This document shows positions 10,871 to 22,149 of a DNA stretch of 64,000 nucleotides, piece after piece. A program made the translations under genes and the position numbers. Under the pieces are notes generated by a model that did no database searches, was not told the origin of the DNA, and saw only the letters and a list, made by a program, of their open reading frames with translations. The stretch lies in assembly GCA_030762175.1 (NCBI GenBank), contig JAUJEO010000019.1:1060001-1124000 (forward strand). Reading direction: 5' to 3'. The stretch is from Metallyticus violacea. Taxonomy: Eukaryota; Arthropoda; Insecta; Mantodea; Metallyticidae. Position 1 is the first letter of the stretch. Each line of letters opens with the position of its first letter.

Positions 10871-11917
10871 GTTAAACCTAACATAACCAACAATTGAATG
10901 CAACTCTATTGTTGTTCTGCGTAAAAGAAAAGTGAAACATTGAAGAAATTTTACCTACATTAAAATTAAGTAACTAAGCATTTTATTTATAAATGAAGTT
11001 GTTCTGCTTCTGTACTCTGAAAAATGTTTTATTTAATAATTACAAAACTCTAGTTAGTGCTTCATGAGTTAGATTTAATTTGAGGTTAAGATAAAATAAT
11101 CTTAGATTAGTGTTTATGCAACCAAAATTTCCAAGTTAAGTATAAATAATGGTTAATTTATGCCGTAGACTCAAATTAATTCTTTATATAATGGCCCTAA
11201 GCCAGTGCCAAAAATGTATGGAAAATAAAGGAAGACAGTTCTAGCATCTTCTTGCTTGATAATAGTTTGTATTTAAGTATTAGTAATAACTTATGCGACA
11301 ATCATAGCTATGAACTGTTTGACTTGCATTCACCTCATTATAAGCTTGAACCGACTGACCAACTGGCCAGTCTTTATGTGTGTGGAGCAGTCCCACAAAG
11401 GAAAAATTACCCATTAGTAAATGTGTGTGATATATTAAACTAAGAAAAGGTCTTTAAAATCTTGAAATAAAAGTAAGTGTTTATGTATTATAAGTTTATT
11501 TTCATGGGGGGGGGGGATACGGATACCTTTTTTTTTTTTTTCCGTACAAGAAACAAATGTGCTCTCTTCGCATTTCCAATGGATATTCTAAAGAAAGTGG
11601 TTTGCAAGCAAAAGTGAAATCTAATGAATGTAACGTAGAAATATTTTCAACAGATTTTTAGTAGCAAAGAGCAGTTCTTAAGAATCAACTTTTGATGTAA
11701 TTACTGAAAAAATATGCAAAATTGGTGAGCCATTTTGAATTAGTGGAAAATATTGTAGACACCGGAATGTAGAATAAAATAAAGAGTTGGAAGGATGCAT
11801 CACAGCAGACAGTGTAACATTTGCTGCCCTTTTGAGCAGAAGAAATGTAGAATTGAGCTTAAAAAAAAACAAGAGTAATGCTATTACTGTCATATTATGT
11901 ACAATATAACAAAATTC

Positions 11918-11956
<39 letters not shown>

Positions 11957-12180
11957 TTTTGCACTAACCATATGCAGGAGATTAGTGAGAGAGGAAGTAT
12001 CATTGAAAAATTTGGGTCAGGGCCAGGATTCAGAATATGGCAAGATCCTTCCGTTCTGTTGTTTTAACACATTTACACATCTACGTTTATTAAATAGCAC
12101 AATGTTCACAAATTCTAACCTAGGTTCTATTCCAAGCCAATATTTTAAACTACTCCGATACAAAATATTCTAATAATTAT
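10871..12180. other. intron 1 sequence, microsatellites only
   Basis: No gene recognised. It contains a G run (about 11505-11517) next to a T run (about 11528-11541) and the (TA)n tract at 11922-11952. Confidence 0.4.
11922..11952. repeat. (TA)n microsatellite
   Basis: About 15 TA units. Confidence 0.85.
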
Positions 12181-12184
12181 TATA

Positions 12185-13150
12185 CAAATTTTACCATTCC
12201 ATTGTAGCTGAACCCCACTCCTCAGTTCATCAGTAGCTTTCTACTGGGATATTCAGAGGACTGGAAGAGCCCCTTCTACAACTATATTCTTCTTATTTCT
12301 AGTGATTCTTTCTATTACTTCTAAATACATTAATTACTTAAGTAAAAATTGTGTAGACAATGGAGTGGTAATATATACTACATTAATGTGTTCAGTTGTT
12401 TACATTAATGTAGTATAAATTAATTAATATTTGAAAATCACCTTAGCTCTTTCCCACAACCATAACCCTCTAAAATAAACAATGAAACACTGTAATAACA
12501 TTAACTAAAATATTTTATACAATTCAATAATAACCCAAATTAGCAATGAATTCATTCTCATTTATAGAATCTGTGCCCTTAACTAGCTTACATCCATACA
12601 CATTTGAACTTTTAATCTACTACACAATCAAAATACACTACAATACACAAGGCAAACACAATTGGACACACAGATCATCTCTCTTCACTGACTATAACCA
12701 TTTGTTATTAACTCTATACAAATATTCCTCAAGACACGTAATTTGTCTGTGGTCATCTCAAAAAAAATTTTGTTCAAATTCGATCATTTAACTTTAATCA
12801 AGTATCGCATGTTGTTTCCATTCCCTTGTCCTGAACATTCAAACTAAATATGCTCCACATTTTCCAAATTTGCACATATAGGGCAAATTACATGCTCACA
12901 ATTACTTCTAAAGCCCTTTAAGCTTCAAATTCCTAATTTAAGCCATGCTAACCCCACCCTCTTCTGCTGTTACACTTACTAATATATCTATCTCCTTTAA
13001 CATTGCTTTTTATCTCCTGATTGAACACCAGTGAGCTCTTTTCCCTCATTGTAAAATCTAATATCCACCTATGTGTATCCTCAAATGTTATTCAATCACA
13101 TACCTACATGTATATATACTTATTCAATAATGCATAGTTTAGTTTAGGTA
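12185..13150 (-). mobile_element. LINE-2nd family, 3' UTR and C-terminal relic
   Basis: Around 12205-12265 is the sequence that recurs at 36030, 39290 and 39615 (GTTCATCAG, then CTACTGG, then ATTC), the 3' UTR of this family. At about 12830-13150 the minus strand encodes a Cys-containing tail (CEHVICPICANLENVEHILF) like the C-terminal region of this LINE. A PLE-B-like end is embedded at 12335-12420. Many stops; dead. Confidence 0.55.
12335..12420 (-). mobile_element. PLE-B-like terminal fragment with small palindrome
   Basis: CTTAAGTAAAAATTGT, then GTAGACAATGGAGTGG and the ACATTAATG block match the B terminus at 31560-31625. They are followed at once by a short inverted copy (ACATTAATGTAGTA), giving a miniature head-to-head end pair without coding sequence. 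Confidence 0.65.
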
Positions 13151-13345
13151 ATGATTTCTATTTACAGCCAAACTGTCTCACAGCTTAAAGTTCTGTTATA
13201 ACAAGAGAAGAGAAAATAATAAAATTGCAGCAGAGTTAGAATTACTGCTGTTAGATTTAACTGGTTCTAGACTGAGTTATGAATATGCACAAGTAAGATT
13301 TCCAGCATAAATTTTAGAAAAGAAGAATCAGACTTGAACATTTCG

Positions 13346-13420
13346 GGTCATTGTCGGGATTTGAACCATGGATCCTTAGCCTTCCATGCTGATGTTCTAA
13401 CCAACTGAGCTACTGTATCC
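13346..13420 (-). repeat. tRNA-like sequence (pseudo-tRNA or SINE head)
   Basis: The minus strand has TAGCTCAGTTGGTTAGAA (A-box-like D arm) and GGTTCAAATCCC (B-box-like T arm) at tRNA spacing. The first 7 nt (GGATACA) do not pair with the 3' side, so it is not a functional tRNA. A CpG-richer stretch (13430-13700) follows on the plus strand and may belong to the same unidentified repeat. Confidence 0.5.
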
Positions 13421-13949
13421 TTCCATTATTTCCTTGTGCACAAAATTGTCTCCTGGAAGCTTGACACAATTGGCGATGGATCTCTGCTGGACTTTGCTTT
13501 TGAGCGAGCAAACCTCAGATGACTGCACGAACCTCACAGTTGGCGGGAGACAATATCAGAGCACCCATTTTCTCCTAGCACAGCGCGGTAACCACGGCCG
13601 TCACAAGGCTGAAATTTTATTGCATTATTACCACATACTTCCTCTCTATTCCTGCGCATGTGCATTCCTATCCGACTAATGGTGCCATCTCTAGGCACGA
13701 TTGGGACATACTTTCTGGATGCCGTAATATGTGAATTAAATAATAAAAGTGCATTTTATTACATAGATTGTGAACTGTTTTCATTTCCTCTTGTTATAGC
13801 AGAACTTTTTAAGATACTGTAAGACTTTTTGGCTCTCAATAGAAATCATTATCTAAATTTTTGTGTGTGTGTGTTTTTTTTTCACTTTTTCTTTTCTTTC
13901 CCCCCCTACCTAATTAGCAGTGCTTCTTGAAAAAGTTCTTCAGCTCAAA

Positions 13950-15118
13950 ATATTACATCTCTGAATTAATATTTCAATCCCCCATCCCCAAAAATAGTCA
14001 GAAGTGTTGCCTGCAAAATGGGCATAAACAGCATCCATTACTTCCTCGTCATGCTAAAATTTCCTTCCTTGAAGGTCCTTCTTGAGTTTTGAGAAGAGAA
14101 AATAGTCACTGGGAGCTAGATCTGGGCTATAGGGTGGATGATCCATCTTGAAGCCACATTTCTTCACAACTTCCTTTGCAACAAGGACTGTTTGCACAGA
14201 TGCATTGTCTAGAAAAGGCTCACACCACCACCCAGCTTTCCTGGCTTTTTCTCTTTGATGGAAACAGGTAGTCTATGCAGTAGGCCAACAAGTATTCCCC
14301 ATTTAGTTGCTGTTCGTCTCCTTGAAGTCAATGATGAGGATTCATTCACAGTCCCAAAAGATTGTGGCCATGATCATTTTGGTTGACTGAGTGACCTTGG
14401 CCTTTAGAGGCGGAGCTTCGCTAGGTTTACGCCACTCCATTGATTCTATTTTGGACAAGGGATCATAGAAGGGAAACATAGTTTCATCTCCTGTAACAAT
14501 GGTCTGCAGAACTTCTCTCTCGTTGCCATGGCGGAATTCCAAAAATGCCTGACAACAGATGACTTATTGCTGCTTTTGAACTGAGGAAAGAAGTCTAGGC
14601 ACCCATCTTGACTAACCTTATTCATGTTTAAATATTCATGAATAATTTAAAGGACTGTTGTTTTAGAAAGGCCCAACCTTGCTGCTATTTCTGTAACTTT
14701 GAGCCACCAGTCTTCCATAATTTCTCCTTCCACAAGAGTGATGTTTTCAGGAGTGAGCACCTCCAAGGGCGACCTGTACACTCTTCGTCTTCAATGCTTT
14801 CTTGACCCATTCGAAAAAGTTTGGCCCATTCTGTAATGACAGAATATGAGGGAGATTCTTCCCCATATACATCATTCAATCACTGTTTAATTTCATTTGG
14901 AGTAGAAGAACTTAATAACAGCTCAATATTCCATTTTGAACATGTGACAATCTTCTACACATAGCCTTCTTTATGCAACTATATCTGAACAACTGAACAC
15001 GACAGAGCGGAAGTTATAGCTGCAATTATTTATTTAACAGATAAGGTATGACACCATATAAGAATTTTGTGAAGGCGATAATTCTTATCGGCTAGGCCAG
15101 TAACTTATGGACCTACCC
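13950..15118 (-). mobile_element. mariner element, copy 1 (defective)
   Basis: A minus-strand mariner. Recognisable parts are the HTH region (14685-14879, with ITEWAKLFRMGQESIEDEE), the VTGDET block carrying the first catalytic D (14342-14542) and the YSPDLAPSDYFLF-type block with the third D (about 14100-14180). Frame breaks separate these. The 5' terminus (TAACTTATGGACCTACCC, to 15118) matches the inverted terminus of copies 2 and 3; the 3' terminus was not found. Confidence 0.8.
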
Positions 15119-15439
15119 TTGTATTTCTCAAATGAAGGCTATTTTATTTTTCTCCATTTAATGCATTTGTGTGTCTTCTGAATGTATATCTACTGTCTTC
15201 TTTGAAGATGAATGTAAACTGTTTGAAATATTGAAGTGTGTGTGTGACCATTTCAGTGTTTTATTTGTTTATTTCTGCTTCTCTAGTAGTAATTATTTTT
15301 AACTACATTGTTTTTTATAATTTGCTTTGTTTTTGGTCCTATTTACCAAAATACCGAGAGCACTACAAATTATGCTGGAACAATTATGCAACCATAGGAA
15401 AATGTACAGCTTTTATTGAACACACTGAAGATACATATC
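15119..15439. other. intron 1 sequence, nothing recognised
   Basis: About 0.3 kb of AT-rich DNA between mariner copy 1 and the LINE-3rd fragment; no motif seen. Confidence 0.35.
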
Positions 15440-16040
15440 ACACAAACCTGAAACCCTGATGCAAATAAATGGAATGGTCCTCACATATGTGCGCAACCTT
15501 GGGCAACAGATTTCCTTTCAAGATAAAATGGAAAAAGAAATACAAAGAAGAATCTCATTAACCTGGAGAGCATTTTGGGTCCTTAAATTTATACTGTTAG
15601 ATCAAACACTAACTAGGAAAATCAAAATCTAGATGCTTGAAACCTGTATACCATATATTACTTTAGGAATGTCAGATATGGTAACTAATGAAAGAATAAA
15701 TGAACAAAATCCAAGTATGGCAAAGAAAAATGTAAGGCAAGATGCTGGAATAACTTTGAACAATAAAATCTACAGTAGTAATAAACCAGCTATCTCAGAC
15801 AACAGATGTTGCACAACCAGCCACTAGAACCAAATGAAAAAATGGTAGCAAAAATGCAGGGCAATATGTGGATCTACAGTATCTCCACATGAAACTCCCT
15901 GATAGGAAAAAGGAACATGTTAGACCCAAAAGACAATGGACAGGCCTCTTTAAGGAACATACAGGTCCACAGTGATCAGTAGCAAGAAGAAGAGAAAAAT
16001 GGAAAACTAGAATGACACATGTGCGGTGAATAAACAGTGC
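15440..16040 (+). mobile_element. third LINE family, RT C-terminal relic
   Basis: The plus strand reads YLGQQISFQDKMEKEIQRRI, then WRAFWVLKF, CIPYITLGM and, after frame changes, a HVRPKRQWT block near 15910. These are the thumb and tail blocks that follow the RT in RTE/craniate-type LINE polyproteins (YLGxxI, then RI, then W, then GR/KxW). Many stops; a dead fragment. Family assignment is by pattern only. Confidence 0.6.
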
Positions 16041-16479
16041 ATTGAGAAATAGTGAACTAAAAAAAAAACAAAGACATAGTATCTTAAATAGCTTACGAAC
16101 AACTGATGTGAAATAGCTCACTGTGTTAGGGAAAAAAAAGCAAAAAAGCGAGCTCCCCCTGTTTGTTAGGAGGCCTTTGCCTTGTGAGGAACACACTATA
16201 CTTGGCTATCTTTATACTTTATTTTTCATTTTTAGTGTAAATGTATACCTAGTCATAAGTTCCGTTGCAACTTTAAAATGGACTGCAGAACAAAATATAG
16301 GAATATGACAAAAACTTATCACTATTAAATAACATATCCCATATCCCACCACATGAAAGACACACTCTGTGATATGATTTCTTTTTGTGCAAAACTGTAT
16401 AGCAACTGAAATCCATTTTTAAATTTGTGAGATTTACAAACCATATGTCATGAGTGATGGTGGTATGAGACACAGTGGT

Positions 16480-16700
16480 ATATATGTTTGAAAGCTGGGC
16501 AAATCAATGGCCATGATGAGAAGATAACTGGCCAGCCAACTGTTGTGAATGAAGAACAATTCGAATGGTTGATGCAAATAATACAGAAAACTATCGATTC
16601 ACTATTTTGGAACTTTCTGATCAGTTTCTGCTAGTCTGTTGTATTCTGCTTTTCAAAGTGATAACTGATTTACAAATAGGCTGTTGAATTCCCAATGTAT
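16480..16700 (+). pseudogene. possible mariner-like N-terminal fragment
   Basis: A short stretch reads DEKITGQPTVVNEEQFEWLM, similar in layout to the linker between the two HTH motifs of SETMAR/mariner transposases (GRP followed by an acidic helix). No catalytic part is nearby. Low certainty. Confidence 0.3.
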
Positions 16701-18798
16701 CTCATATGCACTCATATGTTCTGAATCAAGCTACACAGCTGTGTAAACTTGGTATTGCAATGGTAGTTACTGTGCCCACTATATGAAAATGGAAGTAACT
16801 TTATGAGTAGCCCTCATATTTGAAATGGTTTTCTTTGACTTTCAAACATTTCTTCAAACAGCATGGTGGGTCATAGGTAGCAGCATAGATTACACTTAGT
16901 TGAAATTGTTCTATTCCACATGTTTGGAGTATTCATTGTTAGTTTTTGAACTTTGCCTGATTGAAGGACTTCACACTTTTCTGTAAAATATTGTTTTTCT
17001 ATATTGCACCTGTTGTTCTTATCCCCTTTTCATAGAAATGCATCTTTGTAACCTCAAGATATGACACCCCCATAATCAGACCATCACAAATAATTAATAT
17101 CTCTTAGGACACAACCTGTTAAAACTTCTTGACAACTATGAGCATACATTCTATACTTTTGTTTATTAAGGCATTGCATTAGTGAAAATAGTAACTTTTT
17201 TATTTCTTATCCTATAAACTTCAAATTTTTACCAGACTATAATAATGTCATGTTAGTATTAAATATAAAAGTGTATGGTTCTATCATGAACTGTTCCTGA
17301 GATATTCATTTTTAATTAAAAATGTATTTACTTAGTTGTTAAATTTAAAAATGTTTCACTGAAAGAGTTTCAAATTTTTGTTTAAAAATTTAGTATTTGC
17401 CTCACAAGACAAAAAAAACGTATTTGGGCTTTTTAGGAAATTGTTAATAGATTTTTATTTAATTTTGATATATTTGTTTCCAATTCTCAGTGTGCCAAAG
17501 ATTTTTTTTTTTATTATTTAATCATTATTGACACTTAAAAAAAAGCCAAAATCAGTTTTTTACTTTTATATTTATACACAAGTGCTGAAAATTTAAAAAG
17601 AATTGCATCACATAAAGCATTTTGTATTTTAGTAAAAAAAAAAAAAAAAAAAAAATGCGAAAAAAAATTAATTTTAAAATTAAAATGTGAAAAACGGTAC
17701 TTTACCAATATTCTGCTGCTCTAAAACTGTCCAGCCCCATATATTTTTTCTTCTACAACTCTGCAATAGTTTTGACCATTTTCAGCTTCCTATGTTCTGT
17801 TTTATGTCTTATTTGTGCTGCCAGTTCACTCCACTTGTCTCTCATTAGAGTAATTTTTTGTTCTGATTCATTGCTCCCATTACATTTTCTTTCACTTTTT
17901 CAGAAGTCTGACTCCTAAATTAAATTGTAAAAAGGTAGAAGTGACAGCAATTTCCAATTTCTTCTTTGAAATGAATACTTCTTACTTCTTTTAGACACTT
18001 AAATCAAATAATACTATGTAGGCACACATTAGCATTTTGGGTCTTCCCTGCAGTGCAGTGCTCCAGCAGAAGCCTTTGATAAACGGGTATGATCTTCTAT
18101 TCTAAGCACAGATTTTATAGTGGCACATTGCAGATTTCATGGCAAGGGAGTTGATTACCTGCTGCAATGATTCTATTCTAAAAGCACCACAAGTTTTTTC
18201 CTCCTCGACACTTGAAGTGTTGGAGATTCTCGTCCATCAATGTGCAGTGATAAATAGTTTCAAAAATGGCACACTTCATCTGTTGTACATTATGGATATT
18301 TTTCTTAATTACATAATGATAATAGTTTGATAATTTCACTATTGTGTCTTCTTTTAGGCTGCCAGACTTTTTTCATCTAATGTGTTTTCACTCTCCACTC
18401 AGCTACCACAATGTTTAGTATCTTTGTACTGTGATTCAGGCATTTTTCTTCCCCATTGTTGATATCTGCATCATAAACTGACAGCTTGAACTGTAAATGT
18501 CTGAATCTCTTTGCATCACCATCAGCCATCATGGTAGCATACCTGAACTTAATAAGATAAATTGGGGTTGCCTACCAAAGCAGAGTCCTTTAAATGATCA
18601 TGTTATGATACACACACACGCATGCACTCTCTCTCTCTCTCTCCTACCTTTGAAGAATACAAGCATTTTGAAATATAGCAATTTTGTGTTACTATTTAAG
18701 TGTTTAATCTATTTTTACTTCTCAAGTTCATGTTATTTTAATTACATTGTTCCAAGAATTAATGTTTTATTTTTCGTTTATATACAGAGTGAGGCATT
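16701..18798. other. intron 1 sequence, simple repeats only
   Basis: Very AT-rich. It contains a poly-A tract (about 17635-17656), other A/T runs around 17400-17700 and (AC)n/(CT)n at 18609-18643. No gene or transposon coding motif recognised. Confidence 0.4.
18609..18643 (+). repeat. (AC)n and (CT)n microsatellite
   Basis: A short AC run followed by about eight CT units. Confidence 0.8.
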
Positions 18799-18800
18799 TA

Positions 18801-20649
18801 TAGTGTTGCAACCATTGCACTCCAAAATGAAGGGTAAAATCAAAAAAATGCTTCAGAACAAACTTGAAGCATTCCTATGGGGACATAAGATAGCAAACTT
18901 AACTCATCCTTGAAATGCATTTCCAAATGTCATTTCAAGATCAAATTATTTTTTCAAATGGAATGGTATTTTTTTTCTGAGAATGGAAAGAGCATTTAAT
19001 TTTCAGTATAAAAGTTATAATATATCTATCAGCTAGGAATGATAGATGTGATATTGGACAAATAAGACTGAAAATAATTTCATTTTCACTTATCTGTTAT
19101 TTTGTTGTTGCTATGAAGGAAACTCATTTGTTTACATGCAGATACTGATTTGTTGACATAAATACACAAACAAGCACTCATCATTGCCAATATAAACCTC
19201 AAAGGATATTATTCTCAGTCATTTCCACTTCGTTTTCAATAATGGATGTTCGATACACAATCATTGAAAGGATTGATATGATTTACGGTGAAACTAATAA
19301 GAACGCTATAGCAGCTTGCAAGCTTTTAACTTAAAATTAGATCGATATCCTGAAAGGAAGCAGCCATCTGTAGAAATGGCTTGCTAATTTATTCTCCAAA
19401 ATGGGAGGTATGCACCAAGAAAACATCATCACATGAGAAGTGCTACTGGGGAAAATTTGGAAGTCGCTATATTAGCTGCAGTTGTCGCTAATCCTCACGC
19501 AATTTCCTATCAACTGGAACATGGTTGGGAATTTCTCAAAGGAGTGTTCTTTAAGCATCACAAATTCCACCCATATCACATAAGCCTACATCAAGCTCTT
19601 CTTGGGAATGATTTTTAGAAGCATATTGAATTTTGCCAATGAGCTTTACTATAAATTCAAAACAGTAACTTTTCCAATATTTTATTTGCTGATGAGGCAA
19701 CTTTCACCAATCATGCTCAAGTAAATTGGCATAACATGCATTATTAGGCAGTGGAAAATTCAAGATAGTTACAGGAAGTAGAGCACTAGTGCAATGGAGT
19801 GTGAATGTGTGGTATGGCATTTTGGAATTCCATATAATTGGACCATACTTCATTGAAGGTAAACTTAATGGGCAGAAATACAAAAAAATTTGAACCAAGA
19901 ACTTCTAGTGTTGCTTGAAGATATGATCCTTGTGAACTGGGCTGCAATGTGGTATCAACATGATAGCATTATTCAGCTGTAGCTCAAGAAATAATAATCA
20001 AAGAGTATTCTGGTCAATGGATAGGGTGCAGAGGACCTGTCCATTGGCCTGCCCGCTCCCCAGATCTCACTTCTCTAGACCTTTTCTTATAGGGATACAT
20101 TAAGGATAAAGTTTATGAAGAAAGTACTATGTCAACAAATTAGAAATGTCTGTGTAAGAATAAGTGAAGAAATGTTCAGATGTGTTCATCAACCTTTTGA
20201 TGCACATATTCAAGAATGCATCAAAGTTAATGGTCATATTTTGGAGAATTCACTGAATTAAAATTCTTTGTAATGTAAATATGACATTGTATGAGGTATG
20301 GTTATAGCTGTACTGTACTATACTGTATGTAAATTGATGCCAGTAAAGTGAAAGTGAATGAAAAACATTTGCTGTCTTATTTGCCTGACATCACATCACC
20401 TATCACCCCGAGCTGATAAATGTACTGGAACTGTTATATAGAAAATTAAATGCTCTTTCCATTCCTGGATAAAAAAAATTCACCATTCCATTTGAAAAAA
20501 AACAATTTGACCTTAAAATGACATTTGGAAATTCATTTCAAAGTCAAGTTAAGGTCTATATTTTAATGTCCCCTTATGAACACTTCAAATTTTGTGTGAA
20601 ATAATTTTTGAATTATCCCTTTCCTTTCAGAGTAAAATGACTGACACTA
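18801..20649 (+). mobile_element. Tc1/mariner-superfamily element with ~200-bp terminal inverted repeats
   Basis: 18801 to about 19004 and about 20441-20649 are diverged inverted copies of each other (outer ends TAGTGTTGCAACC and, inverted, TAGTGTCAGTCATT; inner ends share GAATGGAAAGAGCATTTAAT). A TA dinucleotide flanks each end (18799-18800, 20650-20651), the signature of Tc1/mariner insertion. The transposase lies between. The right end abuts mariner copy 2. Confidence 0.75.
19242..20262 (+). pseudogene. DDE transposase of the long-TIR element (broken)
   Basis: Starts MDVRYTIIERIDMIYGETN and contains LFADEATFTNHAQVN (first D region) and GPVHWPARSPDLTSLDLFL (third catalytic D region, Tc1/mariner style), then GYIKDKVYEES. 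Several stops and frameshifts lie between these blocks (for example near 19330, 19618 and 20090). The blocks match transposases repeatedly seen in insect genomes; the exact family name is uncertain. Confidence 0.75.
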
Positions 20650-20651
20650 TA

Positions 20652-21803
20652 ATTATCTTCACAAAATCCTTATCTCTGTCATATGTTATCTGTTATGTAA
20701 ATAATTGCAGCTATAACTTCTGCTCTGCTGTGTTTAGTTCAGATATAGTTGCATAAAGAAGGCTATGTGTAGAAGATTGTCACATGTACAAAAAGGAGTA
20801 TTGAGCTGTTATTAAGGTCTTCACAAAAGGAGGACTTACTCCAAATGAAATTAAACAGTGATTGAATGATGTATATGGGGAAGAATCTCCCTCATATTCT
20901 GTCATTACAGAATGGGTCAAGAAAGCATTGAAGACGAAGAGTGTACAGGTCGGCCCTTGGAGGTGCTCACTTCTGAAAACATCGCTCTTGTGGAAGGAGA
21001 AATTATGGAAGACTGGCGGCTCAAAGTTACAGAAATAGCAGCAAGGTTGGGCCTTTCTAAAACAACAGTCCTTTAAATTATTCATGAATATTTAAACATG
21101 AATAAGGTTAGTCAAGATGGGTGCCTAGACTTCTTTCCTCAGTTCAAAAGCAGCAATAAGTCATCTGTTGTCAGACATTTTTGGAATTCTGCCGTGGCAA
21201 CGAGAGAGAAGTTCTGCAGACCATTGTTACAGGAGATGAAACAATGTTTCCCTTCTATGATCCCTTGTCCAAAATAGAATCAATAGAGTGGTGTAAACCT
21301 GGCGAAGCCCCGCCTCTAAAGGCCAGGTCACTCAGTCAACCAAGAAGATCTTGGCCACAATCTTTTGGGACTGTGAAGGAATACTCTTCATTTACTTCTA
21401 GGAGAGGAGTACCACAGTAAATGGGGAGTACTGTGCTGGCCTACTGCACAGACTACAGGTTTCCATTAAAAAGAAAAAAGGTGAAGAAAGCTGAGTGGTG
21501 GTGTGCGTCTACTTCATGACAATGCTCCTGTGCACACAGCCCTTATTCCAAAGGAAGCAGTGAAGACATCTCAAAACTCAAGAAGGACCTTTCAGGAAGG
21601 AAATTTAAGTGTGACAAAGAAGTGATGAATGATCTTTATGCCCATTTTGCAGACAAAACTTCTACTATTTGGGGGGGTTTGAAATGTTAATTCAAAGTTG
21701 TGAAAATGGTATTGCAATAAAGGGTAACTATATTGAAAAGTGAAATATAGTTTTTGTCTTTATGATATCTAGAAAATGGTTAGGCTGGAAACTTATGGAC
21801 CTA
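20652..21803 (+). mobile_element. mariner element, copy 2 (defective)
   Basis: Same family as 13950-15118 but on the plus strand. It has the YGEESPSYSVITEW block (about 20870), a helix-turn-helix region around 21000-21100, and VTGDETMFPFYDP (first D) at 21181-21420. A section near 21560 lacks the second or third D block seen in copy 1, an internal deletion. It ends at a terminus AACTTATGGACC (21779-21803). The first ~45 nt of the 5' terminus are missing. Confidence 0.8.
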
Positions 21804-21807
21804 TGCA

Positions 21808-21846
21808 CGTGGGTGTGTGTGTGCATGCGTGAGAGAGAGAGAGATT
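21808..21846 (+). repeat. (GT)n/(GA)n microsatellite
   Basis: GTGTGTGTGTGCATGCG then GAGAGAGAGAGA, directly after the mariner terminus. Confidence 0.75.
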
Positions 21847-22006
21847 TAAATGTAATGCAATGCACTAAAAACTTTTATGTTCTAACTAAAAATGCCAAAA
21901 GATTCTCTTAAACAAATAAATGTTCATAAAATTTATGAATTTGTGCATTACTCTTGCATCTTGTTTTTTATCTGCAATACATTAACTGTGAAATCATATG
22001 CTGCAG

Positions 22007-22149
22007 GCTCCTGTTTGTGAGCATGCGTTTTGTAGAGGTTGTATCCAGGAATGGATATCACGGCAGCCTACCTGCCCAGTAGACAGACAGGCAATTACAT
22101 CTGCTCAACTGAGGCCTGTTCCAAGAATTTTAAGAAACTTGCTATCAAG
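22007..22149 (+). CDS. RNF41: RNF41/Nrdp1 coding exon 2 (RING)
   Basis: The CTGCAG acceptor ends at 22006 and the AAG/GTGAGT donor cuts after 22149, leaving 2 nt of an Arg codon completed by exon 3. It encodes residues 31-77 and most of the RING: C34, H36, C39, C42, C53 and D56 together with C18 and C21 of exon 1. The last ligand is Asp (CPVD), so the finger is the C3HC3D type known for Nrdp1. The finger recruits the E2 enzyme. Confidence 0.97.

Larger units (their letters stand above)
4398..22006 (+). other. RNF41: RNF41 intron 1
   Basis: An intron of about 17.6 kb between phase-0 exons (GTATGTG donor, CTGCAG acceptor). It holds the jockey-like LINE split by PLE A1, a Harbinger relic, SINE and LINE fragments, two mariner copies in opposite orientation and the long-TIR Tc1/mariner element. 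Confidence 0.9.

Noticed and set aside
13346..13420. Functional tRNA gene
   Set aside because: A and B box-like blocks are present, but the acceptor stem does not pair and the anticodon stem is poor.
18497..18913. A 138-codon open frame in intron 1
   Set aside because: It crosses a (CT)n microsatellite and the left TIR of the Tc1/mariner element and has no domain; chance frame.
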